From Peribacillus faecalis (GTDB lineage Bacteria; Bacillota; Bacilli; Bacillales; DSM-1321): 64,000 bases of DNA. The stretch is taken from assembly GCF_014712675.1 (NCBI RefSeq), contig NZ_JACXSI010000012.1, forward strand, positions 124,001 to 188,000, in the 5' to 3' direction. Below are positions 1-9,261 of the stretch, one piece after another. The position numbers and the translations under genes are program-made. The notes under the pieces are model-generated. The model saw nothing but the letters and a program-made list of their open reading frames with translations, did not search any database and was not told the DNA's origin. Numbering within the stretch: position 1 is the first letter of the stretch; the number at the start of each line of letters is the position of its first letter.

Positions 1-53
1 CAAAAGCTTTCTAATGTGAAGAGTGGCCCAAGACCGGAGACGGAGGAGAAATA

Positions 54-380
54 ATGAACCTAGAAATGCAGCAGTTTAAAGCCGACTTCTTTAAAGCACT
101 CTCCCATCCATTACGTATACGCATATTGGAATTGCTTGCAGAGGGTGATAAAAATGTCAATGAACTGCAAAGCTTAATAGGGAGTGAAGGATCAGCTGTT
201 TCCCAGCAACTTATGGTTTTGCGCAGCAAAAACATCGTAACGGGAACAAAGGACGGCAACAAAGTCGTTTATTCACTGAGCGACCCGATGATCCTCGAAT
301 TGCTTGAGGTCGCAAAAAAAATATTCAGCAATCAGCTGGTCAATACAATCAACATACTCGACTCCGTTCGAGATAAATAG
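54..380 (+). CDS. ArsR/SmtB-family winged-helix repressor
   Basis: A 108-residue protein that is one ArsR-type winged helix-turn-helix domain. It opens with an FFKALSHPLRIRILELL helix, continues with a recognition region around GSAVSQQLMVLRSKNIV (about residues 42-60), then a beta-wing (GTKDGNKVVYSL). The length is normal for the family. I see no ELCVCDL-type metal-binding Cys motif, so the inducer need not be a metal. GGAGGAG lies six bases before the ATG. The gene it controls is probably outside the left edge. Its TAG stop shares its G with the first base of a modular repeat element. Confidence 0.85.
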   Translation: MNLEMQQFKADFFKALSHPLRIRILELLAEGDKNVNELQSLIGSEGSAVSQQLMVLRSKNIVTGTKDGNKVVYSLSDPMILELLEVAKKIFSNQLVNTINILDSVRDK

Positions 381-547
381 AAAAACCGTTACCGGTCCTT
401 TTTCATTTTTGATTATGCTTCTCGATTCTACTTCAATGAAAAAGGAGCCATGCGGCAGGACTAAGACGAACCGACCGAGAAACCCGGTTTTGGTTTCTTG
501 GGTGGGATGGCTTAGGCCCGAGCATGGCAGGTATAAGGTTAGACAGC
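380..547 (+). repeat. Modular hairpin repeat, copy A
   Basis: Member of the interspersed family. It has the 5' box (380-402, stem ACCG/CGGT), then stem 1 formed by TCCTTTTTCATT (about 397-408) and AATGAAAAAGGA (about 435-446). Stem 2 is GCCATGC (448-454) with GCATGGC (521-527). An inner hairpin has arms AGAAACC/GGTTTCT near 479-500. It ends with GGTTAGACAGC and lacks the AT-rich 3' tail. It starts on the stop codon of the ArsR gene. Confidence 0.8.
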
Positions 548-548
548 G

Positions 549-586
549 AACAGGCAGAGAATCAAATTTCTCTGCCTGTTTATTTA
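549..586 (+). terminator. Intrinsic terminator downstream of copy A
   Basis: AACAGGCAGAGA (549-560) pairs with TCTCTGCCTGTT (569-580) and is followed by TATTT. It probably ends the ArsR transcript, which would then carry the whole repeat element in its 3' end. Confidence 0.75.
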
Positions 587-621
587 TGAGATAATAATCT
601 TACAGAAATTTCACACAACAT

Positions 622-647
622 AAAACGTAGGGTACTTATTCCTCGTC
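622..647 (+). promoter_or_regulatory. Candidate ECF-type autoregulatory promoter
   Basis: AAAAC (622-626), a 17-base spacer and CGTC (644-647) resemble the AAC...CGTC layout of Bacillus ECF sigma promoters. It sits just upstream of the sigma gene, where autoregulation is usual. The match is short, so this is inference. Confidence 0.4.
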
Positions 648-678
648 TAATGGATGGAGGCAGAAAGGAGGGCACTTG

Positions 679-1194
679 TTGAACTATTCAGATGAGCGAA
701 TTTTTGATGAAATTGTCGCAGGTCAAACAGAGTATTTGTTGCGCATTGCCTACTTGTATGTGAAAGATTGGCAAGCGGCAGAAGACATTGTGCAGGATGT
801 ATTTTTAACCTACTATGAGAAGTTCGAACAATTCGAAGCGAAATCATCTTTAAAAACATATCTCGTTCGGATGACAATCAATAAATGCAAAGACTATTTA
901 AAAAGCTGGCGTTACCGCAAAAATGTTCTTACCAATCAATTTTTTCAAGCGAAGAAAGACCGTGAAGCATTATTAGAGCAAACTGAGCGTCTCGATATCG
1001 CCAACGCTGTCCTGAAACTGCCATTGCATTTGCGCGAGGTGATTATCCACTACTATTACAATGAACTGCCAGTGCTGGAAGTAGCACAGCTGCTTTCGCT
1101 TTCAGACAATACCGTAAAAACAAGATTGAGACGTGCTCGTCAAGTTTTGAAAAACCAACTGCCAAGTACGGAATGGGAGGTGCTTTCGGAATGA
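679..1194 (+). CDS. RNA polymerase sigma factor, ECF subfamily
   Basis: About 171 residues. Region 2 covers the N-terminal half (EYLLRIAYLYVKDWQAAED, then IVQDVFLTYYEKF). Region 4 is at residues 110-165, with a helix-turn-helix at LPVLEVAQLLSLSDNTVKTR and basic RLRRARQVLK. There are two tandem TTG codons. The second (679) is chosen because AGGAGGG (666-672) then has a six-base spacing; the TTG at 676 is the alternative. The gene ends in an ATGA overlap with the next gene, the usual coupling of an ECF factor with its anti-sigma. The stimulus is not evident, though the large extracytoplasmic partner suggests an envelope signal. Confidence 0.88.
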   Translation: MNYSDERIFDEIVAGQTEYLLRIAYLYVKDWQAAEDIVQDVFLTYYEKFEQFEAKSSLKTYLVRMTINKCKDYLKSWRYRKNVLTNQFFQAKKDREALLEQTERLDIANAVLKLPLHLREVIIHYYYNELPVLEVAQLLSLSDNTVKTRLRRARQVLKNQLPSTEWEVLSE

Positions 1195-3050
1195 ATGAAA
1201 TTAAACGGCAGCTTGATGAAAAAATGGGCAATACAAAAGAGAAGGCCAACAATCTCATAACCAAAATTAACAAAGAAAAGCTGCAAAGTCACCATAAAAG
1301 AAAAGCTCCATCCAGTATTCCATACTATGTGACTTTAGGCTCCTTCACTGCTTTAATCATATTATTCTTCCTTATGAATCCTTTAGATTTCTTCCAAGAA
1401 ACCACATCAGACGACCCTGCTGAAGAGTCTATAATTGTCAAAGATGACTTGAAAAGCTACTTCCGAAAATCAGGAGAGATTGCTTATTATGAGGGCGTCA
1501 GCAGCGACATAGCGACTTATTCCGTGAAAACAACATGGCTTTCCGACAATTATGTGCAACATGTCATTGAAAATGACGGTGCTATTGTCCAAAGAATTTT
1601 CCGGATAACAGACAAGGAAGTCCAGTTCGTCTACAATCAAGAAGTTGTTGAACCTGCTGACTTCAAAGAAGATGAACTAGAACAATTGCCTGTTCTCTCG
1701 GTTCTGTTAAAATCACCACTTGAAGTCGGAGATACTTTTGATAAAAAAACAGTTTCCTTCCCTGAAATGGTCGAAACGCCAATTGGAATATTCAATAATG
1801 CCATTAAAACATCAGAGCAAATGGAAGACGGCGTCAATCATGTTTATTATGTGCCGAATGAAGGAATTGTTAAAACTGTCTACACCTTTAATGACGGTGA
1901 TGAAGTCGTAAGCGAGCTTGTTTCCGTAGCTAACGTTAACCAACAAGCACTGAAAAGTTATTTCAGAAAAACCGGAGACATCGCTCACTTTGTCGGTAAT
2001 TACGGTGATTCTTCTAATTATACTATTGAAACAACATGGCTCGCTGACAATTACGTACTGCACATCATCGCCTATGAAGGCACATCTACACAAGAGATTT
2101 ACCGAATAACAGAAGATGAGATCCAGCTTGTTTATCAAGGTAATTACGAACAATACCCTGCTCACTTTGAACTAGCTGCTTTAGATCAGTTGCCTGTCCT
2201 CTCTGTTATGTTAAAAACAACTGTTAAAGACGACGAGACATTTGATGGTAAAACCGTTTCCTATCTTGAAAAAATTGAGACACCAATCGGGTCTTTTGAC
2301 AATGCTATAAAAGTATCAGAGCCTCTAGAAAGCGGTGAAAAACACGTCTACTATGTACCGAATGAAGGGATAGTAAAAAAAGTCACTTCCTTTAGCGACG
2401 ACTCGGACATAGTAAGCGAGCTTCAATCAGTAGAGTCATCAATTAATCCAAAAAAGTATGCCAATCTACCGGAAACCATCACTGCATTGAATGCTAAAAC
2501 AAATGAAAATCAGACTGTTAACTTAGATGAACACCCGACACTACAAATTATCTTAAATCGCATCAGTGAAAATATTCAAAACATCTCGTTCATCTATCTC
2601 CCTTTTGCTGTGAAAGGTAGTTCTGCTGAATATGGCATATTGGAATTCAACTGCGTAGACGACATTTGCACGTTACTATTTATAAAAGAAACACAAGGAC
2701 AAACTCAATCAACATTAATTGGCTATGGAAAATCCTCTGACTCAATGCTGATTTCTCCTGACGGAAAGAAAGCAATGATCAAGATTCGAGCAAATTTAGT
2801 TACGAATTCAGGTTTCGATTTATATCAAGACAGATTAGCATTAATAGATTTACAAACTTTGTCGCTGACTCAACCTGCCGGATTCGAGCAATATCAGGAC
2901 CGACCGATTAAAGAATCCAAATGGCAAGATGACGATACGATTGAGATTGTCACAGCCGACATCGAGGAGTCTTCCATCGAAGCAGTAGAAGAATGGTTCA
3001 GGCTAAAAGAGAAAGCTCCGTTGAAAGAACTGACCATTAATATTCAATAA
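1191..3050 (+). CDS. Membrane anti-sigma factor candidate with duplicated extracellular domain
   Basis: About 619 residues. The start is the ATG at 1191, overlapping the sigma stop, with GGGAGGTG eight bases upstream; an in-frame ATG at 1173 has no ribosome site. The cytosolic N-terminus is short and charged (about 45 residues), then one membrane helix (TLGSFTALIILFFLM). The outer part holds two copies of a domain offset by 167 residues (about 86-250 and 253-415). Both share LKSYFRK, a TTWL.DNYV motif, ETPIG, HVYYVPNEGIVK and a VSEL end. A distinct C-terminal domain follows, with a Cys pair (CVDDIC). Anti-sigma role is inferred from position and topology; I do not recognise the sensor domain. 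Confidence 0.7.
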   Translation: MNEIKRQLDEKMGNTKEKANNLITKINKEKLQSHHKRKAPSSIPYYVTLGSFTALIILFFLMNPLDFFQETTSDDPAEESIIVKDDLKSYFRKSGEIAYYEGVSSDIATYSVKTTWLSDNYVQHVIENDGAIVQRIFRITDKEVQFVYNQEVVEPADFKEDELEQLPVLSVLLKSPLEVGDTFDKKTVSFPEMVETPIGIFNNAIKTSEQMEDGVNHVYYVPNEGIVKTVYTFNDGDEVVSELVSVANVNQQALKSYFRKTGDIAHFVGNYGDSSNYTIETTWLADNYVLHIIAYEGTSTQEIYRITEDEIQLVYQGNYEQYPAHFELAALDQLPVLSVMLKTTVKDDETFDGKTVSYLEKIETPIGSFDNAIKVSEPLESGEKHVYYVPNEGIVKKVTSFSDDSDIVSELQSVESSINPKKYANLPETITALNAKTNENQTVNLDEHPTLQIILNRISENIQNISFIYLPFAVKGSSAEYGILEFNCVDDICTLLFIKETQGQTQSTLIGYGKSSDSMLISPDGKKAMIKIRANLVTNSGFDLYQDRLALIDLQTLSLTQPAGFEQYQDRPIKESKWQDDDTIEIVTADIEESSIEAVEEWFRLKEKAPLKELTINIQ

Positions 3051-3060
3051 CGTTCCAAAG

Positions 3061-3094
3061 AGAAAAGCGTACTCGACTTCGAATACGCTTTTCT
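3061..3094. terminator. Bidirectional terminator
   Basis: AGAAAAGCGTA (3061-3071) pairs with TACGCTTTTCT (3084-3094). It lies between the converging anti-sigma and IclR genes and has A/T runs on both sides. Confidence 0.8.
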
Positions 3095-3098
3095 TCTG

Positions 3099-3866
3099 CT
3101 ATTGACTATACCCTAACCGCTCGGAAATTTGTTTCCCAATCGTAATCATTCGCTTATGAAGCTGCTCCAGCCGCTCCTCTGTCATCCGGATTGTCGGCCC
3201 CGATATACTGACAGCCGAAACGACATTGCCTGTATGGTCAAAGATTGGAACCGCAATACATGTGATACCGAGTTCATTCTCCTCTAAATCGAGCGCATAG
3301 CCGCGTTCACGAACTTGCTCTATCTCCTTCATAAGCACTTCTTTATCCGTAATCGTGTGAACTGTATGTACCGGCATCCCTTTTCGCTCAATAATGCCTT
3401 CGATCACATTGTCCGGCAATTGCGCAAGGATTGCCTTGCCGACTGATGTACAGTGCATTGGAGCGCGCTTTCCGACCTTCGAATGCATACGGAGCGTCTC
3501 ATTGCCTTCAAGCTTCTCAATATAGACAACTTCACCTTGGTCATACACGACAAGGTGAATTACTTCATTCGTTTCACTCTCTAGCTCCTGCAAAAATGGT
3601 CGTGCCTCACCGCGCAAATCAATCGACTCGAGAAGTTTTGAGCTAATTTCGAGAAACTTGTAACCAAGCTTATATCGACCCGTTTCCTCATCTTGCTCCA
3701 CATACCCATACTGCACAAGCGTTGATAATATACGATACACAGAACTTTTATTTATATCAATATTATTGGCTATTTCCGTCACACCAAGACCGCCCTTCTT
3801 CAGGCTCAGCATCGTAATGATATCAAGCGCCCTGCTGACAGATTTCACCATATTCTCTCTTGTCAA
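3099..3866 (-). CDS. IclR-family transcriptional regulator
   Basis: About 255 residues. An N-terminal helix-turn-helix (SVSRALDIITMLSL, then GVTEIANNIDINKSSVYRIL) is followed by the IclR effector domain (RGEARPFLQELESETNEVIHL, GKRAPMHCTSVGKAILA, LGITCIAVPIFDHTG). The start shown is TTG with GGTGG upstream; the ATG at 3851 is possible. It lies downstream of malate synthase on the same strand, separated by about 490 bases with its own repeats. E. coli IclR controls the glyoxylate bypass including malate synthase, so a similar local role is plausible but inferred. Confidence 0.85.
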   Translation of the reverse strand: MTRENMVKSVSRALDIITMLSLKKGGLGVTEIANNIDINKSSVYRILSTLVQYGYVEQDEETGRYKLGYKFLEISSKLLESIDLRGEARPFLQELESETNEVIHLVVYDQGEVVYIEKLEGNETLRMHSKVGKRAPMHCTSVGKAILAQLPDNVIEGIIERKGMPVHTVHTITDKEVLMKEIEQVRERGYALDLEENELGITCIAVPIFDHTGNVVSAVSISGPTIRMTEERLEQLHKRMITIGKQISERLGYSQ

Positions 3867-3921
3867 ATTCCACCACCGCCCAAAATAATCTAACCATTCT
3901 AAATATTATATCATTATAATA

Positions 3922-3945
3922 GAAAAACCGTCACTGATTCCTTTT
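3922..3945 (+). repeat. Degenerate 5' box of modular repeat (copy L)
   Basis: GAAAAACCGTCAC followed by TGATTCCTTTTGG: the start of the 5' box is intact but the CGGTCC arm is mutated. No other module follows. Probably a decayed copy. Confidence 0.5.
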
Positions 3946-4009
3946 GGTTGAAGCAAATATTGAATAATTAGCAGTCATCTCAAAATTATGATTGTCTCTA
4001 TAACAAGAA

Positions 4010-4045
4010 AGGCTGACTCAAAAAGCAATGTTTTCAAGCCAGCCT
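4010..4045 (-). terminator. Candidate terminator 3' of repeat B
   Basis: AGGCTGACT (4010-4018) pairs with AGCCAGCCT (4037-4045). On the minus strand the hairpin is followed by TTTCTTG. It could end the malate synthase transcript after the repeat element. Confidence 0.45.
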
Positions 4046-4060
4046 GCTGTTTATGCAAAA

Positions 4061-4352
4061 TAAAAGTATATATTTTTGAAGGAGGTGGGTGTCTAACCTT
4101 ATATCTGCCATGCTCGGAGGCCTACAGGATGTAGGTCCATCGGCGTTGCCACAGGACGTGGCGCCTTTAGCCGATGTTCCTCTTTTCCCGTGCCGGCTAG
4201 GAAATCAAAGGGCGAATTTCCCATCCGTCCCGTCTTACATCTGCCGCATGGCTCCTTTTTGATTAGCGGAATAATAATAATGATGCTCATTTTGAATTTG
4301 CACCTAATTATATATGTTGCGTTTCACCAAAAAGGACCGGTAACGGTTTTTC
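4061..4352 (-). repeat. Modular hairpin repeat, copy B (minus orientation)
   Basis: Nearly full-length copy in the orientation of malate synthase, starting four bases past its stop codon. In element order it has the 5' box (4352-4330), stem 1 TCCTTTTTG/CAAAAAGGA, stem 2 GCCATGC/GCATGGC, and a module with outer arms CATCGGC/GCCGATG enclosing GCCACGTCCTGTGGC, then hairpin CCTACATCCTGTAGG. It ends in AAGGTTAGACA and the AT tail TTCAAAAATATATACTTTT. The GAAACC hairpin module of other copies is replaced by unrelated sequence. Confidence 0.8.
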
Positions 4353-4356
4353 TATA

Positions 4357-6537
4357 TTATTGTTTAATTGCAAATTTTTCTTTCGCTTCAATGCGGCGAC
4401 GGTGAAGAATCGGCTCAGTGTAGCCATTTGGTTGCTCATAGCCTAATAAAACTAGATCGCGAGCTGCTTGGAAAGCAACCGAATCATCATAGTTCGGGCT
4501 CATCGGATAGTATGCTTCATCACCCTCATTTTGCTTGTCAACAAGGATCGCCATACGCTTCAATGACTCCTCGATTTGTTCTTCAGTCAAAATACCGTGG
4601 TGCAACCAGTTCGCTAAAATTTGGCTAGAAATACGCAACGTTGCTCGGTCTTCCATTAATGCAACATTGTAAATATCAGGCACCTTCGAGCAGCCGATTC
4701 CTTGCTCAACCCAGCGAACTACGTATCCTAAAATACTTTGGGCGTTATTATCTAGCTCTTCTTGAATTTCTTCCTTGCTCCAATTTGGATTTTCCGCTAA
4801 TGGAACGTTCAAAATTGCATCAAGTTGAGAAGCAGACTGCTTCGCTAATTCATCTTGTACACTTGGCACATTTAATTGATGGTAGTGAAGTGCATGTAAC
4901 GTAGCTGCTGTATTAGACGGTACCCACGCTGTATTCGCTCCCGCTTTCAAATGGCCGATTTTTTGCTCCATCATTTCCGCCATTAAATCTGGCATAGCCC
5001 ACATACCTTTTCCGATTTGCGCGCGGCCTTTGAAGCCTGTATCCAAGCCTGTGAATACATTCGCTTTTTCATAAGCTTGCAGCCATTGCGACGCTTTCAT
5101 TTCATTTTTACGGATCATAACGCCTGCTTCCATTGATGTATGAATTTCATCGCCTGTACGATCTAAGAAACCAGTGTTGATGAATACGACACGGTCTTTT
5201 ACTTCGCGTATACATGCCTTCAAGTTAACAGAGGTACGGCGCTCCTCGTCCATAACACCAATTTTCAGCGTATGGCGCTCTAATCCAAGCATATCTTCAA
5301 TACGGTTGAACAATGTATTCGCAAACGCTACTTCTTTCGGTCCGTGCATTTTCGGCTTAACAATATAAATCGAGCCTTTTGACGTATTGCTATACTTCGC
5401 ATTACCAAGCAATGTATGCTTCGCAATCAAGCTTGTAATAACACCATCCATGATGCCTTCTTGCACTTCATTGCCATCAGCATCCAAAATCGCACTGTTC
5501 GTCATTAAATGACCAACATTACGAACAAACATTAACGCACGGCCGTTTAATGAAAACTCTCCACCATTAACAGCATTGTACTGACGATCAGGGTTTAACG
5601 TTCTTGTCACTTCTTTACTGCCCTTCGTGAATGTCGCCGCTAAATCACCTTTCATTAAACCAAGCCAGTTGCGGTATACTTCTACTTTATCTTCCGCATC
5701 AACAGCCGCTACTGAATCCTCACAGTCCATAATTGCTGTAATTGCTGATTCTACTAAAATATCTTTTATGCCAGCATCATCATCTTTACCGATTGGATGA
5801 TTACGGTCGATTTGAATTTCGAAGTGTAGGCCGTTATTTTTGAAAAGGATCGCAGATGGCTCCTCTTCTGTACCTTGAAAACCGGCAAGCTTCTCAGGAT
5901 TCACTAAACCGACAACGCTTCCGTTGTTTAAAGTGACAGCCAGTTTGCCATCTTCTATGCTGTAGCTTACCGCATCATTATGTGACCCACCTTGCAAAGC
6001 AATTGTCTCGTTCAAGAAATTTCTTGCGAACGCAATAACCTTTCCGCCACGAACAGGATTATATCCGCCGGCACGATCAGCTCCGTCTTCTTCACTGATG
6101 GCATTTGTGCCGTACAGCGCATCGTATAAACTTCCCCAACGGGCATTTGCCGCATTAATCGCATAGCGTGCATTGTTGACCGGCACAACTAGTTGCGGAC
6201 CAGCCTGCAAAGCGATTTCTTCATCGACATTTTCAGTGCCGATTTGGAAGTCTTCTCCTTCTTCTTCCAAATAACCGATGCTTGTCAAAAATGCTTTGTA
6301 TGCTTCAATCTTGATTTTGCCGCCATTTTCTTTATGATAAGCATTTATTTTAGCCTGCAATTCATCACGCTCTGCAAGCAATTGTTTATTAACTGGGGTT
6401 AAATCTGTAATGATTGCTTCAAAGTCTGCCCAAAACTGCTCTTCTGTCACGCCGCTTCCCGGAATTACTTCTTTGTTAACGAAGCTGAACAGCTCCTCTG
6501 CTACTTGTAACTGACCTGTTTTTACGTAATTGCTCAT
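4357..6537 (-). CDS. glcB: Malate synthase G
   Basis: 726 residues, the normal length for the long G isoform. It condenses glyoxylate with acetyl-CoA to give malate. Expected motifs are present: [34 protein letters not shown] (catalytic Arg region), [17 protein letters not shown] and [16 protein letters not shown] (metal-binding Glu/Asp region), and [20 protein letters not shown] (catalytic Asp region). ATG preceded by GGGGAGG. No isocitrate lyase is in the window, so glyoxylate could come from the glyoxylate shunt encoded elsewhere or from glycolate/purine breakdown. The stop is followed almost at once by repeat copy B. Confidence 0.95.
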   Translation of the reverse strand: MSNYVKTGQLQVAEELFSFVNKEVIPGSGVTEEQFWADFEAIITDLTPVNKQLLAERDELQAKINAYHKENGGKIKIEAYKAFLTSIGYLEEEGEDFQIGTENVDEEIALQAGPQLVVPVNNARYAINAANARWGSLYDALYGTNAISEEDGADRAGGYNPVRGGKVIAFARNFLNETIALQGGSHNDAVSYSIEDGKLAVTLNNGSVVGLVNPEKLAGFQGTEEEPSAILFKNNGLHFEIQIDRNHPIGKDDDAGIKDILVESAITAIMDCEDSVAAVDAEDKVEVYRNWLGLMKGDLAATFTKGSKEVTRTLNPDRQYNAVNGGEFSLNGRALMFVRNVGHLMTNSAILDADGNEVQEGIMDGVITSLIAKHTLLGNAKYSNTSKGSIYIVKPKMHGPKEVAFANTLFNRIEDMLGLERHTLKIGVMDEERRTSVNLKACIREVKDRVVFINTGFLDRTGDEIHTSMEAGVMIRKNEMKASQWLQAYEKANVFTGLDTGFKGRAQIGKGMWAMPDLMAEMMEQKIGHLKAGANTAWVPSNTAATLHALHYHQLNVPSVQDELAKQSASQLDAILNVPLAENPNWSKEEIQEELDNNAQSILGYVVRWVEQGIGCSKVPDIYNVALMEDRATLRISSQILANWLHHGILTEEQIEESLKRMAILVDKQNEGDEAYYPMSPNYDDSVAFQAARDLVLLGYEQPNGYTEPILHRRRIEAKEKFAIKQ

Positions 6538-6856
6538 TTCTAAATCCTCCCCTTGTTATCTGTTTGGTATTACGCAACTATGTTTCTTTATCTTTGCAAA
6601 AAAATATACATCACTTTGTTTTGTAATAACAAACAATGTTTCTGATTAGTTTCAAAAAAATATAACTTCTTCCAAAATTTATAAATCCTATACTTATTAA
6701 AGCATCAATACTTTTAGTTTTCAATATATTTTTTGAATATTTAAAAATATATCCCTTTCTTTATTTTACCTTTTTTAACCATTAACTAAAGGAAAATTTC
6801 ACTCAATGATGAATATATTTCATTATATCTAAATCAATTGATGAAGGGAGTAATCC
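6538..6856. promoter_or_regulatory. Divergent promoter region of malate synthase and PBP4 gene
   Basis: A 319-base AT-rich gap. It holds one clear palindrome, TTTGTT (6615-6620), seven bases, AACAAA (6628-6633), 80-95 bases upstream of the malate synthase ATG; it could be an operator, perhaps for the neighbouring IclR protein. No convincing -35/-10 pair or riboswitch was seen. Confidence 0.4.
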
Positions 6857-8314
6857 ATGGAGAAAAAATGGGGAAGCTGGATAGCCGCAATGGCTATGCT
6901 GCTGATTGTAATCGGACTTAGCCAGCCAGCACAAGCTGAGGCCGCTCGAACTGAACAAATAAATCAATCAATAAGACAGATTGTGGAGCAGAAGTTAGCT
7001 GGCGGAGATGTTAGTATTGCCATCAGAGACCGGACTACCGGGAGATTACTCTATGAATATAACGGAGAGAAACCTATCAAACCCGCATCTAATATGAAGC
7101 TGATTACCGGAGCTGCGGCATTAGAGGCATTAGGCCAAGATTATCGCTTTACGACCGGCCTCTATACCAACGGAACACTGAACAAAGGTGTGTTAACCGG
7201 CGATGTTTATTTAAAAGGCGAAGGGGATCCCACCTTATCTATAGAAGATTTAAAACAATTTGCACAGGAGCTCAAATCAAAAGGGATAAACAAAATCGAT
7301 GGCCGACTCGTCGGAGATGATAAGTGGTTTGATAATGTACGGCTTACTCCGGGCATTTGGGCAGAAGACGAACCGTATTATTTTGCAGCTCCTATTTCCG
7401 CCCTGACAACCTCCCCAAATAGTAACTACGATTCCGGTACAGTTATTATAGATGTTTCCAGTTCAACAATAGGACAGCCGCCCGCAGTTCAAGTGATACC
7501 CCATCAAGGAGATTTAGAAATCGTAAACGAAGCCGTAACAGTTGCGGCCGGTAATAGCAATACCGTTACCATTGCACGGCCTTATCAAACGAACCGTATT
7601 ATGATTAGCGGGAATTTACCGGTCAATCAGACAAGCGGAGGTGTAGTCACTGTTCAGAATCCTACTGCCCACACATTAACCATGTTTGCAGCAGTCCTAT
7701 CGGAAGCCGGAATTGAATATACAGGCGAAAAGTTATTTAGAGAAGCAACTCCGAAAAAAGCAAAGCTAGTAGCCATGAAAAAATCCATGCCTCTTGAGCA
7801 GCTTCTGATTCCTTACATGAAGATGAGCAATAATGGGATTGCAGATATTTTAATCAAAACAATCGGCAAGGTTCAAATTCAATATGGAAGCACACATACC
7901 GGATTAAAGGCTGTGAGAAGCTTCTGTAAGTCAATTGGTCTTCACATGAATAATTGGTACCTTGAGGATGGTTCAGGTATGTCACATGCCAATAATGTAT
8001 CCGGCAATGAATTAAGCGACTTGTTATTTAAAGTACAAAAAAAGAACTGGTTCCCCAGCTTTTACAAGAGCTTACCTGTCTCCGGAAATCCCGAAAAGAT
8101 GGTTGGAGGAACACTTAGAAAAAGATTAAACGATCCGATGACAGCCGGGAAAGTTATCGCAAAAACAGGATCTCTGGACGGTGTCAGCACTTTAAGCGGT
8201 TATCTGGAAAGCAGCAGTGGGAAGCAATATATCTTTAGTGTACTAGTGCAAAACAAAGAAGGATCAGGGTATGTGATTGATGAGATTGTAAGAGTAATGG
8301 CCAGTGGATTATAG
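6857..8314 (+). CDS. dacC: D-alanyl-D-alanine carboxypeptidase/endopeptidase (PBP4 family, peptidase S13)
   Basis: 485 residues with a cleavable signal peptide (WIAAMAMLLIVIGL, then AQAEAA). All three penicillin-binding motifs are visible: SNMK (catalytic Ser78 and Lys81), SNN (in MKMSNNGIAD) and KTG (AKTGSLDGVSTLSGYL). The long insert between SxxK and SxN is typical of PBP4/DacC proteins. It should trim or cut peptidoglycan cross-links outside the membrane. ATG with GAAGGGAG upstream; single gene ending at a repeat box and a strong terminator. The symbol follows the B. subtilis homologue and could be dacB-like instead. Confidence 0.88.
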   Translation: MEKKWGSWIAAMAMLLIVIGLSQPAQAEAARTEQINQSIRQIVEQKLAGGDVSIAIRDRTTGRLLYEYNGEKPIKPASNMKLITGAAALEALGQDYRFTTGLYTNGTLNKGVLTGDVYLKGEGDPTLSIEDLKQFAQELKSKGINKIDGRLVGDDKWFDNVRLTPGIWAEDEPYYFAAPISALTTSPNSNYDSGTVIIDVSSSTIGQPPAVQVIPHQGDLEIVNEAVTVAAGNSNTVTIARPYQTNRIMISGNLPVNQTSGGVVTVQNPTAHTLTMFAAVLSEAGIEYTGEKLFREATPKKAKLVAMKKSMPLEQLLIPYMKMSNNGIADILIKTIGKVQIQYGSTHTGLKAVRSFCKSIGLHMNNWYLEDGSGMSHANNVSGNELSDLLFKVQKKNWFPSFYKSLPVSGNPEKMVGGTLRKRLNDPMTAGKVIAKTGSLDGVSTLSGYLESSSGKQYIFSVLVQNKEGSGYVIDEIVRVMASGL

Positions 8315-8338
8315 GAAAAACCGGTATCGGTCCTTTTA
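8315..8338 (+). repeat. Solo 5' box of modular repeat (copy C)
   Basis: GAAAAACCGGTATCGGTCCTTTT begins on the base after the TAG stop of the PBP4 gene. Arms ACCG/CGGT are kept with loop GTAT. No further modules follow. Confidence 0.65.
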
Positions 8339-8361
8339 TCCTTGGAATAGAGCTATACAAA

Positions 8362-8385
8362 AAGGCGTGCTCATTCGCACGCCTT
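8362..8385. terminator. Bidirectional terminator
   Basis: AAGGCGTGC (8362-8370) and GCACGCCTT (8377-8385) with a six-base loop, between converging genes. Confidence 0.8.
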
Positions 8386-8401
8386 CAGATTATAAATTGT
8401 A

Positions 8402-9163
8402 TTAATAAGCAGACCAGCCACCATCAGCTTTAATGACTACACCATTTACAAAAGATGATTCGCTCGAAGCTAAAAATAATGCAATATTAGCAATTTCCTC
8501 CTTAGTGCCTGCTCTTGTCATTAGGTTTGTACCAGCTATCGCTCTTTCCATCCCGAATTTATCAGGACTAGTTAAAGATGCTGTGATGTTTGTCGGAATA
8601 GAACCCGGCGCGATGGCATTGCATCGGATACCGAGTGGAGAATAATGAGAAGCGACGTTTTTCGTCATACCGACAACAGCAAATTTTGAAGCTGTATACG
8701 CCAGTCCTCCTCTTCCTCCCTCCACTCCAGAAAGCGATGCCATATTGACAATTACACCTGCTTTTTTCTCCTCGAAAATCGGCAACACCTTTCTCATCGT
8801 ACGCATAACGCTTTTTGTATTAATTTCAAGCACACGGTCCCATACGTCATCAGGTACATTGGCTGCACAGTACATATTGTCAATGATTCCTGCGTTATTC
8901 ACTAAAATATCCAATGATCCGTATGTTTCTATTGCTGCATTAACCATAGCATCGATATCTTCTTCAACCGTCACATTTGTTTTAATGGCGATTGCTTGCC
9001 CACCATTTGCTTTTATGTGAGCAACTGTTTCTTTTGCCCCTTCAATATTCAAATCAGCAACAACAACCTTTGCACCTTCCTTAGCATACAGCTCAGAAAT
9101 TTCTCTACCAATTCCTCCACCGGCACCGGTCACAATTGCTACTTTATCAGTTAAACGGCCCAT
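8402..9163 (-). CDS. Short-chain dehydrogenase/reductase (SDR)
   Basis: About 253 residues. Rossmann motif TGAGGGIGRE, NNAG motif (ILVNNAGIID), catalytic Ser in NMASLSG and YTASK catalytic Tyr/Lys. ADLN after the second strand suggests NAD(H) preference. The C-terminal FLASSESSFVNGVVIKADGG is typical of glucose/3-oxoacyl-type classical SDRs. Start at 9163 because AGGAGGGT precedes it; the upstream in-frame start would include the ribosome site. The substrate cannot be told from sequence or context. Confidence 0.85.
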   Translation of the reverse strand: MGRLTDKVAIVTGAGGGIGREISELYAKEGAKVVVADLNIEGAKETVAHIKANGGQAIAIKTNVTVEEDIDAMVNAAIETYGSLDILVNNAGIIDNMYCAANVPDDVWDRVLEINTKSVMRTMRKVLPIFEEKKAGVIVNMASLSGVEGGRGGLAYTASKFAVVGMTKNVASHYSPLGIRCNAIAPGSIPTNITASLTSPDKFGMERAIAGTNLMTRAGTKEEIANIALFLASSESSFVNGVVIKADGGWSAY

Positions 9164-9261
9164 AGTATCTACCCTCCTGAAATACACTAAATATTCTATT
9201 AATTATATTTTACCATCAAGTAAAATCAGGCAACAAATTGATAGATACTGTTAATGCTTTC

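Noticed and set aside
304-594. Short frame crossing copy A
   Set aside because: Begins within the ArsR gene and is read through repeat hairpins and a terminator; no family features.
1043-1273. Antisense frame over the sigma/anti-sigma junction
   Set aside because: Shadow of two well-supported coupled genes.
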